DNA of 64,000 bases from Tenacibaculum singaporense. Its GTDB lineage: Bacteria > Bacteroidota > Bacteroidia > Flavobacteriales > Flavobacteriaceae. Shown here piece by piece: positions 33,429 through 42,678 of this stretch (positions are counted from its first letter, which is position 1; each line of letters opens with the position of its first letter). The DNA lies in contig NZ_CP032548.1 in assembly GCF_003867015.1 (NCBI RefSeq), positions 806,001-870,000 on the forward strand, written 5' to 3'. The notes beneath the pieces are model-generated. The model was not told where the DNA came from. It made no database searches and was given only the letters and a program-made list of their open reading frames with translations. Made by a program: the position numbers and the translations under genes.

Positions 33429-33947
33429 TTATCTAAAATCGTCTAGTTGCTCTTTTAATTTTTTAAATGCCGAATAAATTCTGTGTTCAGCAACCTTTTT
33501 TGTAATTCCTAATATTTCTCCAACTTCTTTGTGAGTTTTACCCTCTATTTTACTCAACATAAAAGCAACACGTTCTTCTTCTTTTAAATTTGATAAAGCT
33601 TTTTCGTACCGTTTTAAAAACTCTTTTTTACGAAGTACAAATTCAGGAGATTCATTAGTATAGTCTTTAGGCTTTACCTCTTGATATTTAAAAACTATCT
33701 TTTGATGTTTTACTGCATTTAACATTAAATTGTTAGCAACGGTATAAAGAAAAGATTTAACTTTTTCAGGTACTACTTTTGCACAATTTTCCCATAATTT
33801 GATAAAAGCATCCTGAACCTTATCAGTAGGATTTAAAGTATTTCCATACTTATAGTATAAAAAATTACCTAACTCTTGAGCGTATTTTTCATACAACAAT
33901 GAAAAATTCTTCTCATTACAAACATTATTATGTAGGGGTTTTGACAA
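33429..33947 (-). CDS. ECF RNA polymerase sigma factor (sigma-70 family)
   Basis: This ECF sigma factor controls, with the FecR and receptor genes, an outer-membrane transport regulon. Region 2 reads FLYYKYGNTLNPTDKVQDAF (with IKLWENC after it), and region 4 has LKEEERVAFMLSKIEGKTHK, then EVGEILGITKKVAEHRIYSA as the helix-turn-helix. I place the start at TTG 33947 (reading MSKPLHNNVCNEKNF) because the 30 residues further upstream in the frame are unlike any sigma N-terminus; this gives 172 residues. The divergent neighbour is the lipoprotein gene at 34076, probably in the regulon of this sigma factor. Confidence 0.9.
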   Translation of the reverse strand: MSKPLHNNVCNEKNFSLLYEKYAQELGNFLYYKYGNTLNPTDKVQDAFIKLWENCAKVVPEKVKSFLYTVANNLMLNAVKHQKIVFKYQEVKPKDYTNESPEFVLRKKEFLKRYEKALSNLKEEERVAFMLSKIEGKTHKEVGEILGITKKVAEHRIYSAFKKLKEQLDDFR

Positions 33948-34075
33948 ACTAAAATAGAATTTTAAGAAAGAGTAAGGTATAAAAAAAATATTTTTTCGGG
34001 ATATTAAAGAAGTTAGTTGTTTTATAATAAAGCCCAAAAGAAATCAAACTAAAACAAATAAATAACCCCAAGATT

Positions 34076-35470
34076 ATGAAATTTTTAAAAACAACCTTAG
34101 TATTATTTAGTGTTCTACTAATACTTTCTTCATGTAGAACCGAGGAAATTCAAATTGTTAATCCTCCAATTGAAAATGAGCTTGTAGCAAACTCTACAGT
34201 AGCTAATTTGATGAGAAATACTGTTGCAAAAGACGGTTCAGATGATAATATTATTGATAAGGCTAGTTGTCTAAGTATTAAGCTGCCAGTTACTGTTACT
34301 GTAAATTCTAAAGAAATAACGATAAATGATAAAGATGGTTATGAAGAAATAGAAGATCTCTTTGATCTTTTTGATGATGATGTAGATTCTATAGTTATTT
34401 CGTATCCTATTGAGGTAATATTGAGTGATTATACCGTAAAAACAGTTAACTCTGATGAAGAGTTAGAAGCTTTAGCACAAAACTGTAAAGGAGAAAATGA
34501 AGAAGATGATGATATTGAATGTTTAGATTTTTACTATCCACTTAAAGCTTCTGTGTTCAATTCAAATAAAGAGTTAATACTTACTCTTACCATAGAGAAT
34601 GACGAAGAGATGTATAAATTAATTGGAGACTTAGAAGATTATGCAGCAGTAACTATAGATTTTCCTTTTAAGGTGATTTTAAATGGAGATACTTATATTT
34701 ATATTAACAATATGCAAGAGTTAGAAGAAGCTATAGCAGCGGCTAAAAATAGTTGTGATGAAGATGATGATAATGATTATAACGATGATGATTGTGATGG
34801 ATGTACTACAGAAGGAGTTAAAGAGATATTTGCAAATTGCAATGAATGGATTGTTGAAAAATTATATTTAAATGAAGAATATCTTACGGAAGAATTTAAA
34901 ATGTTTACATTTTCGTTTAGAGAAAATGGTTCAATAAAAATAGATAATAACGGAGATATATCAGAAGGAACATGGAAAGTAACAGGAGAAGGGAATGATA
35001 TGAGTTTTTCAATCAACATACCAAATTATCCAGCTTTTAACGGAACATGGTATTTACATGAGGTTAAAGAAGGTTCAGGAGTCGTAAGTGTACATTTATT
35101 ACTTGAAGGAAACCATCTTCGCTTTAAAAGTCAATGCTCTGTTGTAAAAAATGAATTAAGTGATATTTTGTTAGCAGAAGGGAGTGTTTGGGCAGTTGAA
35201 AACTATAAAAATGACGGAGTTGATAAAACAGAAACGTTTACCAATTATAAGATTTATTTTTATCCAGATAATGTTGTTAAGGCGAAAAAAGACGGAGTTG
35301 TTATGGTAGGATCTTGGGAAGTATCGAGCGATGCTAGCATATTAGCTTTAAATTTTTCTGACGCTCCCGTAAATGAATTTAATAAAGAGTGGACAGTTGC
35401 CTCAATTTCTGAAATGCAAGTAGTTTTAGAAGCAAATGATAGAAGATTGGTTATCAAACGTATTGATTAA
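34076..35470 (+). CDS. Four-module acidic surface lipoprotein, function unknown
   Basis: This is a 464-residue lipoprotein with lipobox LLILSSC and lipidated C20, followed by RTEE, a charged stretch resembling the Bacteroidota surface-export signal. I recognise no named family. Internal repeats are visible: a module with IKLPVTVTVNSKEITIND (about 67-135) repeats as YPLKASVFNSNKELILTLTI (about 150-228), each with a Tyr/Phe-Pro-hydrophobic core, a terminal E-E-L/M motif and a Cys. Each copy is followed by an Asp/Glu-rich linker. Two lipocalin-like modules follow: NEWIVEKLYLNEEY...GTWKVTGEG (about 257-360) and VWAVENYKNDGVDK...GSWEVSSD (about 370-464). It is divergent from the sigma/FecR/receptor genes with only 128 bases between (34076 to the TTG at 33947). 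Similar-sized partners next to sigma/FecR cassettes suggest surface ligand binding, which is inference. Confidence 0.8.
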   Translation: MKFLKTTLVLFSVLLILSSCRTEEIQIVNPPIENELVANSTVANLMRNTVAKDGSDDNIIDKASCLSIKLPVTVTVNSKEITINDKDGYEEIEDLFDLFDDDVDSIVISYPIEVILSDYTVKTVNSDEELEALAQNCKGENEEDDDIECLDFYYPLKASVFNSNKELILTLTIENDEEMYKLIGDLEDYAAVTIDFPFKVILNGDTYIYINNMQELEEAIAAAKNSCDEDDDNDYNDDDCDGCTTEGVKEIFANCNEWIVEKLYLNEEYLTEEFKMFTFSFRENGSIKIDNNGDISEGTWKVTGEGNDMSFSINIPNYPAFNGTWYLHEVKEGSGVVSVHLLLEGNHLRFKSQCSVVKNELSDILLAEGSVWAVENYKNDGVDKTETFTNYKIYFYPDNVVKAKKDGVVMVGSWEVSSDASILALNFSDAPVNEFNKEWTVASISEMQVVLEANDRRLVIKRID

Positions 35471-35518
35471 AAGAATAAATTAATTATCCTTTAGTGTCTA
35501 TTTACTAATTCTTGATTG

Positions 35519-35550
35519 CAAAAGCCAGCTGTTTAAAGCTGGCTTTTGTT
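35519..35550. terminator. Bidirectional terminator between the lipoprotein gene and tex
   Basis: AAAAGCCAGC pairs with GCTGGCTTTT, with T-runs on the plus strand and A-rich sequence on the other side. Confidence 0.82.
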
Positions 35551-37674
35551 TTAAAAATTCATACTTAGTTGAATACGTTTTCTTGCAATGTCTACTTCTA
35601 ATACTTTTACCTGAACGTGTTGATGCAAGCTTACATGCTCATTCACATCTTTAACAAACGTATCAGATAGATTGGATACATGAACTAAACCACTTTCTTT
35701 AATTCCAATATCTACAAAACAACCAAAATTGGTAATGTTATTTACAATTCCAGGTAATACCATACCTATTTGTACATCATCTATTGTTTTAATATGCTCG
35801 TTAAAACTAAAAGCTTTGGCTTTTTCACGAGGATCTAACCCTGGTTTTTCCAATTCTTTTATAATATCTTGTAATGTTGGTAATCCGTATGAATCGGTTA
35901 CATATTGTTGGAGCTTAATTTGTTTTAAAATAGAAGAATTACCAATCAAGTCATCTACCTTTTTACCAGCATCTTTGGCGATTTGTTTTACTAAAGTATA
36001 ACGCTCTGGATGTACAGCAGAATCATCTAACGGGTTGTCACCGTTTTTAATTCGTAAAAATCCTGCAGATTGTTCAAAGGCTTTTCCTCCTAAACGAGGG
36101 ACTTTCTTTATCGCTGTTCTACTGGCAAAAGCTCCGTTTTCGTTTCTGTAATTCACAATATTTTCAGCCAATTTAGGTCCAATACCAGAAACATAACTCA
36201 ACAAGGAAGCACTAGCAGTGTTAATATTAACGCCTACTTTGTTTACACAGTGTTCTACTACAGTATCTAGCGACTTTTTTAACTGTGTTTGATCTACATC
36301 GTGTTGATATTGTCCAACTCCAATTGATTTGGCTTCAATCTTTACCAATTCAGCTAAAGGATCAGCTAATCGACGACCAATAGAAACAGCACCACGAACG
36401 GTTACATCATAATTTGGGAATTCATCACGTGCAATTTTGGAAGCAGAATAAATTGAAGCACCTGCTTCACTCACGACAAATATTTCAACAGGATTTTTAA
36501 AATATACACGTTTTACTAATTGCTCTGTTTCTCTAGAAGCAGTTCCGTTACCAATAGCGATAGCTTCAATTTTATAGGCATCAGCCAATGAGCTAAGTTT
36601 GTTCATTGCTTCTTTGGACTGATGTTGAGGTGCATGTGGGAAAATAGTTTCGTTATGTAGTAAGTCTCCTTGAGCACTTAAACAAACTACTTTACAACCT
36701 GTTCTAAATCCTGGGTCGATAGCTAGTATGCGTTTTTCACCCAAAGGAGAACCTAATAGTAATTGTTGTAAATTTTTAGCAAATACTTTAATGGCACTTT
36801 CGTCTGCTTTTTCTTTAGCAATTGTTAAAGCTTCGTTTAACAGGGCAGGGAATAGTAAACGCTTGTATGCATCGGCAATAGCTAACTCAATTTGTTCAGC
36901 ACATTCGTTATGAGAACGAATAATTCTGTCTTCCATTTTTTGAAGCGCTCGTTCATCATCAATACTAATTTTTACACGAATAAAACCTTCTTTTTCGGCG
37001 CGCAAAATAGCTAACAATCTATGTGAAGGAATTCGGCTTAGATTTTCTTCCCAATCAAAATAATCTTTAAATTTTTGAGCAGCTTCGTCTTCTTTTTTAG
37101 TTTTGACAACTTTAGTTACAATAGTTGCAAAACGTTCTAATTGATAACGAATGTTATTTCGAATATCCGTTCGTTCGCTAATCCATTCCGCAATAATATG
37201 ACGGGCACCTTCTAAAGCATTGTCTATTTGTTCTATTTCGTTCGAAAGATATTTTGAAGCAGTAAATTCCAAATCGTTTACTCGCTGACTCATAATCATC
37301 TTCGCTAACGGTTCTAATCCGTTTTTACGAGCCGTTTCAGCCTTGGTTTTACGTTTCTTTTTATAAGGAAGATATAAATCTTCTAGTGTAGTTAAATCTT
37401 CTGCTTTTTCAACCTTGCTTTTTAACTCATCGGTTAAAACTTCTTGCTCTTCCAGAGCTTTTAAAATTGCTGCTTTTCGTTTTTCTAAGGCTTCAAATTG
37501 TTCTTTGAATTGAACAATTTGACCAATTTCAACTTCATCTAAATTTCCTGTTTTTTCTTTTCGGTAGCGAGCAATAAAGGGAATGGTACAATCTTCATTT
37601 AATAACTCAATAGTATTTTGAATTGATTTTTGTGAGATTTGTGTACGAGAGGTTATATAGGGGATAAGTAGCAT
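35551..37674 (-). CDS. tex: Transcription accessory protein Tex (S1 RNA-binding)
   Basis: Tex is a nucleic-acid-binding transcription accessory factor. Domains in order: N-terminal Tex helical part with FIARYRKEKTGNLDEV, a YqgF/RuvC-like domain with ILAIDPGFRTGCKVVCL and AIAIGNGTASRETEQL, helix-hairpin-helix units including NTASASLLSYVSGIGPKLA and KVPRLGGKAFEQSAGFLRI, and a C-terminal S1 domain (about 635-707; VGMVLPGIVNNITNFGCFVD). Length of 707 residues is slightly short but complete for Bacteroidota. Its promoter box at 37721-37728 abuts a terminator-type hairpin. Confidence 0.93.
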   Translation of the reverse strand: MLLIPYITSRTQISQKSIQNTIELLNEDCTIPFIARYRKEKTGNLDEVEIGQIVQFKEQFEALEKRKAAILKALEEQEVLTDELKSKVEKAEDLTTLEDLYLPYKKKRKTKAETARKNGLEPLAKMIMSQRVNDLEFTASKYLSNEIEQIDNALEGARHIIAEWISERTDIRNNIRYQLERFATIVTKVVKTKKEDEAAQKFKDYFDWEENLSRIPSHRLLAILRAEKEGFIRVKISIDDERALQKMEDRIIRSHNECAEQIELAIADAYKRLLFPALLNEALTIAKEKADESAIKVFAKNLQQLLLGSPLGEKRILAIDPGFRTGCKVVCLSAQGDLLHNETIFPHAPQHQSKEAMNKLSSLADAYKIEAIAIGNGTASRETEQLVKRVYFKNPVEIFVVSEAGASIYSASKIARDEFPNYDVTVRGAVSIGRRLADPLAELVKIEAKSIGVGQYQHDVDQTQLKKSLDTVVEHCVNKVGVNINTASASLLSYVSGIGPKLAENIVNYRNENGAFASRTAIKKVPRLGGKAFEQSAGFLRIKNGDNPLDDSAVHPERYTLVKQIAKDAGKKVDDLIGNSSILKQIKLQQYVTDSYGLPTLQDIIKELEKPGLDPREKAKAFSFNEHIKTIDDVQIGMVLPGIVNNITNFGCFVDIGIKESGLVHVSNLSDTFVKDVNEHVSLHQHVQVKVLEVDIARKRIQLSMNF

Positions 37675-37696
37675 TGAAAATTATTTTATAATAAAA

Positions 37697-37719
37697 AACC
37701 TCGCTATCTATGCGAGGTT
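37697..37719 (-). terminator. AACCTCGC hairpin between the secreted protein gene and tex
   Basis: AACCTCGC-N7-GCGAGGTT is followed by T-run on the minus strand, the same stem as at 4311-4330 and 39218-39240. It terminates the upstream gene (37742-39193) and overlaps the probable tex transcription start. Confidence 0.78.
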
Positions 37720-37720
37720 T

Positions 37721-37728
37721 CAAATATA
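37721..37728 (-). promoter_or_regulatory. Promoter -7 element of tex
   Basis: TATATTTG on the minus strand fits the Bacteroidota -7 box; the expected start site falls within the first arm of the adjacent hairpin. Confidence 0.55.
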
Positions 37729-37741
37729 GTAAAAGGTTAAT

Positions 37742-39193
37742 TTATCTTGTGAACTTTCTTAAGTGATATGTTTTGTTACTAGGTGTATAATCACTTCTGA
37801 TATAAAAATCTTTATATTTAAAAATGGTGTAACCAATATCACTTTTTTTAGGAGTGCTTTTTATTTTGTCAAAAATATTTTTAGGCACTTCTGTGTCTTT
37901 GATATGATCAAAATTAGTGTCAAATAAAGATTCAATTTGAGTTGATTTAGTATTGGTAAAAGAGTTATATGCAAACATGGTAGGGTTAAAAAAAAGATTG
38001 ACATTAACGCTTCCTACACTAGCTATTGCTCCACCAATTCCTCCAAAGCCACCCATCATCATTGGAGCAGCAGTTCTTTGTTCAACATAACCTCCTAAAG
38101 TAACTAAATAAGTGTTTTTGTTTTTGATAACTGAAACACCAATTTTACCAGCTGTTATTTTACGTAAAAATTTCTTAGTTTTTTCTAGCTCTCTATAACC
38201 GTTATAAAAGCCTCCTTTTTGAATGATTGGAGAGTTTTTAAAGAGTATTTCCTCGTCTTTACTAGCAGCATATTCTTTTATGAAATTGCCAGATGCTAAG
38301 TCTAAGATGTACATTGATAAAACATCCTTTGTGGCTGCTACTACTGCTATTTTATTGTCAAAAATAAAAGAATTGGTTTTTTTTCTTCCTGATTTAATGT
38401 TAGAAAGAGGTTTATTGAAAGTTGTTGTTGAAACTTTATAGTTTGTTAAGTTTACAGTAAATAATTGAGTTATATTTTTATTATTATCAAAAGAAATAAT
38501 AAGATTGTCATCTTTTAAATACATTTTGGCAGTCTCAGAAACTGATTCAATTGAGTTAGGTGTATTTTCTTCAAACTTTTTGATAGGTGAGTAGTTAAAA
38601 GGTAATAACAGGTCTACAACTCTTACTTTTTTATTCTTTTCGTTAAGAAGTCTTAGCTCAGAAATGTCTAGTGGAATGTATTGTAAGTTACCATCTTCAT
38701 TAATATAGTTTAGATATACATTGCCATTAATTTTGTTTCCAGAAATGATATAAAACTTATTTTTTAATGATATTGTTTGGATAAAAGTTTGTCCAGAAGG
38801 AAGTAAAAATTCTTTCACTGTATTTTTTTTATCATTAAAAGAAAAACTTACAGCTGCAAATTGTGTATTACTTTTATTAGTTAAGAATATTTTATAATCA
38901 TTGCCATAAATACTACTTCCTAAAAGTATTTTATATTTTCTTTTTTTAGTTTCAGATGAAAGTTGACCAGTTAATTTAAATTCATCATTAAATTTATATG
39001 CATATACATTTTTAGCGTCAGCAATTAAAATAGCTAAATCATTATTTTTTGTGTTTACAACAGGAATTACATCTTTAATATCTGTTGAGTTTTCTTTTAA
39101 AAAGTTTTTAAAACTAGCAATTTCTGTTTGAGCAAATAAAGAGTTACACATAAATCCTATTAAAAATAGGATGTAGATACAATTTTTTTTCAT
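37742..39193 (-). CDS. Exported protein of unknown function
   Basis: This 483-residue protein has a signal peptide (MKKNCIYILFLIGFMCNSLFAQ), no further membrane helix and no recognised domain. It is mostly beta-rich, with many short strand-turn segments suggestive of a propeller or a similar repeat fold. Notable is a Gly/Met-rich loop, AAPMMMGGFGGIGGAIASVG at about 375-395, in an otherwise hydrophilic protein. It lies between metG and tex on the same strand and is bounded on both sides by AACCTCGC hairpins, so it is probably its own transcript. A general secreted or periplasmic role is all that can be said. Confidence 0.78.
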   Translation of the reverse strand: MKKNCIYILFLIGFMCNSLFAQTEIASFKNFLKENSTDIKDVIPVVNTKNNDLAILIADAKNVYAYKFNDEFKLTGQLSSETKKRKYKILLGSSIYGNDYKIFLTNKSNTQFAAVSFSFNDKKNTVKEFLLPSGQTFIQTISLKNKFYIISGNKINGNVYLNYINEDGNLQYIPLDISELRLLNEKNKKVRVVDLLLPFNYSPIKKFEENTPNSIESVSETAKMYLKDDNLIISFDNNKNITQLFTVNLTNYKVSTTTFNKPLSNIKSGRKKTNSFIFDNKIAVVAATKDVLSMYILDLASGNFIKEYAASKDEEILFKNSPIIQKGGFYNGYRELEKTKKFLRKITAGKIGVSVIKNKNTYLVTLGGYVEQRTAAPMMMGGFGGIGGAIASVGSVNVNLFFNPTMFAYNSFTNTKSTQIESLFDTNFDHIKDTEVPKNIFDKIKSTPKKSDIGYTIFKYKDFYIRSDYTPSNKTYHLRKFTR

Positions 39194-39217
39194 TTTTAGT
39201 TATTAAGAGGTATAAAA

Positions 39218-39240
39218 AACCTCGCAAAATTTGCGAGGTT
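39218..39240 (-). terminator. AACCTCGC hairpin terminator after metG
   Basis: AACCTCGC-N7-GCGAGGTT with a T-run on the minus strand, 23 bases after the metG stop. In the sense direction it directly follows a TATATTCG sequence that resembles the -7 box with one mismatch. Confidence 0.8.
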
Positions 39241-39262
39241 GCGAATATAATAAATGTTTATA

Positions 39263-41317
39263 TTAAGCTATAAACTCCCCATTATTCACCTTTTCTGAAG
39301 GTTGAACAAAAGCTAGTTTACCATCAGGAGTATCTGTCATTAAAATCATTCCTTGGCTTTCTACACCACGTAATTTTCTTGGAGCTAAATTACACAGTAC
39401 AGATACTTGTTGCCCAACGATATCTTCTGGTTTAAAGCTTTCTGCAATTCCAGAAACAATCGTACGTGTATCAATACCTACGTCTACCGTAAGTTTTAAT
39501 AATTTTTTGGTTTTAGCTACTTTTTCAGCTGCTACAATAGTTCCTATTCGAATGTCCATTTTGGTAAAATCGTCAAATTGAATAGTTTCTTTTTGAGGCT
39601 CAACTACTTTGTTAGCCGCTTCGTTTGCTTTTTTTGTAGCTTCTAATTTATCTAACTGTGCTTGTATGGTTTTATCTTCAATCTTAGAAAATAATAATTC
39701 AGCTTTGTTTACTTGATGGCCTTCAGGTAATAAAACATCTTTTTCAGCTATATCATTCCAAGCAAGCGTAGTATCAATATTTAAAATTGACTTTAATTTA
39801 CTTGAGGTAAACGGTAAAAAAGGTTCTGATACTATCGCTAAACCTGCTGCGATTTGCAAGGCAACGTTCATAATAGTTTTGGTACGCTCTTCGTCAAGTT
39901 TAATTACTTTCCATGGTTCTTCGTCAGCTAAATACTTGTTACCTAAACGAGCTAAATTCATCATTTCTTGAGACGCTTCTCTAAAACGATAACGTTCGAT
40001 AGATTTTGCAATAATATCTGGGAATTGCTGTAATTGCTCTAAAGTATCTTTGTCAATTTCTGAGAATTCCCCCGCAGGTGGTACCTGCCCGTTGTAGTAT
40101 TTGTTTGTTAATACTACCACACGGTTAATAAAGTTACCAAATATGGCTACTAACTCATTATTATTTTTTGCTTGAAAATCTTTCCAAGTAAAATCATTGT
40201 CTTTATTTTCAGGAGCGTTTGCTGTTAAAGTATAACGTAACACATCTTGTTGGTCAGGAAATTCCTCTAAGTACTCATGTAACCAAACTGCCCAATTTTT
40301 AGAGGTAGATAACTTATTTCCTTCTAAATTTAAAAACTCGTTAGCGGGTACATTTTCTGGTAAAATAAAATCACCATGAGCTTTTAACATGGCAGGGAAA
40401 ATAATACAGTGAAATACAATATTATCTTTACCGATAAAGTGTACTAACTTAGTATCGTCTTTTTTCCAATAGTCCTCCCAGTTTTTACCTTCACGAGCAG
40501 CCCATTCTTTAGTTGATGAAATATATCCGATAGGCGCATCAAACCATACATACAATACTTTTCCATCTGCACCTTCAACAGGAACAGGAATTCCCCAATC
40601 TAAATCACGAGTTACAGCACGAGGACGTAAACCGTCATCAATCCATGATTTACATTGCCCTAATACGTTAGGTTTCCAATCATTTTTATGTCCTTCTAAA
40701 ATCCATTTGCGTAAGAAAGCTTCGTGCTTATCTAATGGTAAAAACCAGTGTTTGGTTTCTTTTAAAGTAGGCACATTACCAGTAATTGCAGATTTAGGGT
40801 TGATTAAATCGGTAGCGTTATGGCTTGTCCCACATTTTTCACATTGATCACCATAGCTTTCTTCGTTTCCACATTTTGGACAGGTACCAATTACAAAACG
40901 ATCTGCTAAAAACTGATTTGCCTCTTCATCATACAATTGCTGCGTAACTTCTTCAGTAAATTCACCATCGTTGTATAATTTAGTAAAGAAATCTGAAGCT
41001 GTTTTATGATGGATTTCTGCTGAGGTACGCGAGTAATTATCAAAAGAAATTCCGAAATCTTCAAACGATTTTTTGATTATTCCGTTGTACTTATCAATAA
41101 TATCTTGTGGAGTAACACCTTCTTTTTTAGCACGCATTGGTATCGCGACTCCGTGCTCATCAGAACCACAAATATAGGCTACGTCTTTTCCTTTTTGACG
41201 CAGATAACGCGCATAAATATCTCCAGGAACATACACTCCTGCCAAATGACCAATATGGATTGGTCCATTGGTGTAAGGTAATGCTGCTGTAATTGTATAT
41301 CTTTTTGGTGTACTCAT
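39263..41317 (-). CDS. metG: Methionyl-tRNA synthetase
   Basis: MetG charges initiator and elongator tRNA-Met. The class I signatures are HIGH at 21-24 ([13 protein letters not shown]) and KLSTS at 335-339 (the KMSKS loop, with Leu and Thr variants). The zinc knob is C146xxC149 and C159xxC162 (TCPKCGNE and QCEKCGTS). An anticodon-binding helical domain follows, and a C-terminal tRNA-binding OB domain (about 575-684; [17 protein letters not shown]) makes this the dimeric long form. Length of 684 residues is normal. It has a promoter box at 41341-41348 divergent from the S66 gene. Confidence 0.96.
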   Translation of the reverse strand: MSTPKRYTITAALPYTNGPIHIGHLAGVYVPGDIYARYLRQKGKDVAYICGSDEHGVAIPMRAKKEGVTPQDIIDKYNGIIKKSFEDFGISFDNYSRTSAEIHHKTASDFFTKLYNDGEFTEEVTQQLYDEEANQFLADRFVIGTCPKCGNEESYGDQCEKCGTSHNATDLINPKSAITGNVPTLKETKHWFLPLDKHEAFLRKWILEGHKNDWKPNVLGQCKSWIDDGLRPRAVTRDLDWGIPVPVEGADGKVLYVWFDAPIGYISSTKEWAAREGKNWEDYWKKDDTKLVHFIGKDNIVFHCIIFPAMLKAHGDFILPENVPANEFLNLEGNKLSTSKNWAVWLHEYLEEFPDQQDVLRYTLTANAPENKDNDFTWKDFQAKNNNELVAIFGNFINRVVVLTNKYYNGQVPPAGEFSEIDKDTLEQLQQFPDIIAKSIERYRFREASQEMMNLARLGNKYLADEEPWKVIKLDEERTKTIMNVALQIAAGLAIVSEPFLPFTSSKLKSILNIDTTLAWNDIAEKDVLLPEGHQVNKAELLFSKIEDKTIQAQLDKLEATKKANEAANKVVEPQKETIQFDDFTKMDIRIGTIVAAEKVAKTKKLLKLTVDVGIDTRTIVSGIAESFKPEDIVGQQVSVLCNLAPRKLRGVESQGMILMTDTPDGKLAFVQPSEKVNNGEFIA

Positions 41318-41340
41318 GTTTTTCTACTAAAATTAAAGCG

Positions 41341-41348
41341 CAAAAGTA
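41341..41348 (-). promoter_or_regulatory. Promoter -7 element of metG
   Basis: TACTTTTG on the minus strand fits the TAnnTTTG box, 24 bases before the metG ATG. Confidence 0.58.
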
Positions 41349-41383
41349 CGAAAAAGCAATTTTTTATACTGTTATAAATTAGG

Positions 41384-41391
41384 TACATTTG
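41384..41391 (+). promoter_or_regulatory. Promoter -7 element of the S66 peptidase gene
   Basis: TACATTTG fits the -7 box 42 bases before the ATG at 41433. Together with 41341-41348 it forms a divergent promoter pair. Confidence 0.52.
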
Positions 41392-41432
41392 ATAGATTTT
41401 AAACTTTTAGAATCAAGAAAAGTAACTTGTTT

Positions 41433-42419
41433 ATGGAAAAAAGAATTTTCACCTTATTTTTTATACTGATAATTATATCAGGTTATGCACAAAATAAAAC
41501 GATGAAACTAATGACACCACCCTACTTGCAAAAAGGAGATACTATTGCAATTGTTGCTCCTGCAGGAATATTAAAAAATCGTAAACAAACCATTGATAGA
41601 GCAAAAGAATTAGCAGAAAGTTGGGGGTTAAAGGTAGTGTATGGTAAGCATATGTTTAATCAGAATGATCATTTTGCAGGTACTGATGAAGAACGTTGTC
41701 AAGATTTTCAAGACGCATTAGACAATCCTAGTATTAAGGCAATTTGGAGTGCACGCGGAGGATATGGTTCCGTAAGAATTTTAGATAAGCTAGATTTTAC
41801 GAAGTTTAAAAAACACCCAAAATGGGTAATTGGATATTCTGATATTACAGCATTTCATAATCATATTCATAACCTAGGAATTGAAACTTTACATGCGATG
41901 ATGGGTACAAGTATGGAAGAGAAACCAGAGGAGATAGTTGAAACTATTGCTACCTTTAAAAGAGCATTATTTGGAGAGAAGTTGGAGTATAGAGTTCCTG
42001 CTTCACAAGAGAATAGAGTAGGAGAAGTCTCAGGAGAATTAGTGGGAGGTAATATTGCTATTTTGGCTTCGATGTTAGGGTCGGATAGTCAAATTTCTAC
42101 GGACGGAAAAATATTATTTATTGAAGAAATAGGAGAATATAAGTATTCGATAGATAGAATGTTACAAAGTTTAAAGCGTGCAGGGTATTTTACTAAAGTT
42201 AAAGCGATTATTGTTGGTGATATGACTAAGATTAAGAGAAATACCACTCCTTGGGGAAGTTCAATAGAACAATTAATTTTGGATGTTGTTCCGAAAGATA
42301 TCCCTATATTATTTAATTTTCCTGCAGGTCACGAGCCAGATAATAGAGCATTGATAATGGGTAGAGAAGTTAAATTATCGATAAGTAAGAATAAGCAGTG
42401 TTTGGTAGAATTTAATTAA
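41433..42419 (+). CDS. S66 family LD-carboxypeptidase, exported, intact
   Basis: This is a serine peptidase of the LdcA/MccF family, probably acting in murein peptide recycling. It has a signal peptide (MEKRIFTLFFILIIISGYAQ), so it should be periplasmic, unlike the frameshifted copy at 3188-4224, which has none. Catalytic triad: S136 in VIGYSDITAFH, E231 in LFIEEIGEYKYSIDR, H300 in FPAGHEPDNRALIMG. ARGGYGSVRILDKLDF precedes the nucleophile. The start is ATG 41433; a TTG two codons earlier adds nothing. Length is 328 residues, normal for the family. Its stop shares TTAA with the convergent DUF2892 gene. Confidence 0.92.
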   Translation: MEKRIFTLFFILIIISGYAQNKTMKLMTPPYLQKGDTIAIVAPAGILKNRKQTIDRAKELAESWGLKVVYGKHMFNQNDHFAGTDEERCQDFQDALDNPSIKAIWSARGGYGSVRILDKLDFTKFKKHPKWVIGYSDITAFHNHIHNLGIETLHAMMGTSMEEKPEEIVETIATFKRALFGEKLEYRVPASQENRVGEVSGELVGGNIAILASMLGSDSQISTDGKILFIEEIGEYKYSIDRMLQSLKRAGYFTKVKAIIVGDMTKIKRNTTPWGSSIEQLILDVVPKDIPILFNFPAGHEPDNRALIMGREVKLSISKNKQCLVEFN

Positions 42420-42625
42420 CTGTTTTTTGTTTTACATGTGTTTATTCCTAACAACTTGTATAATGGGCAAAAATTTACTAAACTAGTAACCAAAAGTATA
42501 ATTGCTAATACAAGTAAGATATTACCAAAAATTCCTGTAATAAATTCAAAGTAAGATAGCGCAGCTATTATTAGAGCAATTAAAGTTCTAACAGCTTTAT
42601 CAGTGTTTCCCATGTTTTTTTTCAT
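42416..42625 (-). CDS. DUF2892 family small membrane protein
   Basis: This 69-residue protein has two membrane helices (about 14-28 and 30-48) and a cytoplasmic CPLYKLLGINTC tail. It matches the DUF2892 family of inner-membrane proteins (MGNTDKAVRTLIALIIAALS). Such domains are often fused to rhodaneses, but here it is alone. The function is unknown. The start may be Met at 42613 (MGNTDK). A consensus promoter is present. Confidence 0.83.
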   Translation of the reverse strand: MKKNMGNTDKAVRTLIALIIAALSYFEFITGIFGNILLVLAIILLVTSLVNFCPLYKLLGINTCKTKNS

Positions 42626-42647
42626 GATAAAAAGATTTAAGGTTACT

Positions 42648-42678
42648 CAAATATAAGTTTTTAAATGGCACAACACAA
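42648..42678 (-). promoter_or_regulatory. Promoter of the DUF2892 gene
   Basis: On the minus strand TTG (42676-42678), 20 bases, then TATATTTG (42648-42655): full agreement with the Bacteroidota pattern. The TTG lies inside the start of the divergent YraN gene. Confidence 0.62.

Noticed and set aside
40298..40312. Loss of the KMSKS motif in MetG
   Set aside because: KLSTS is a common Bacteroidota variant and all other motifs are intact.
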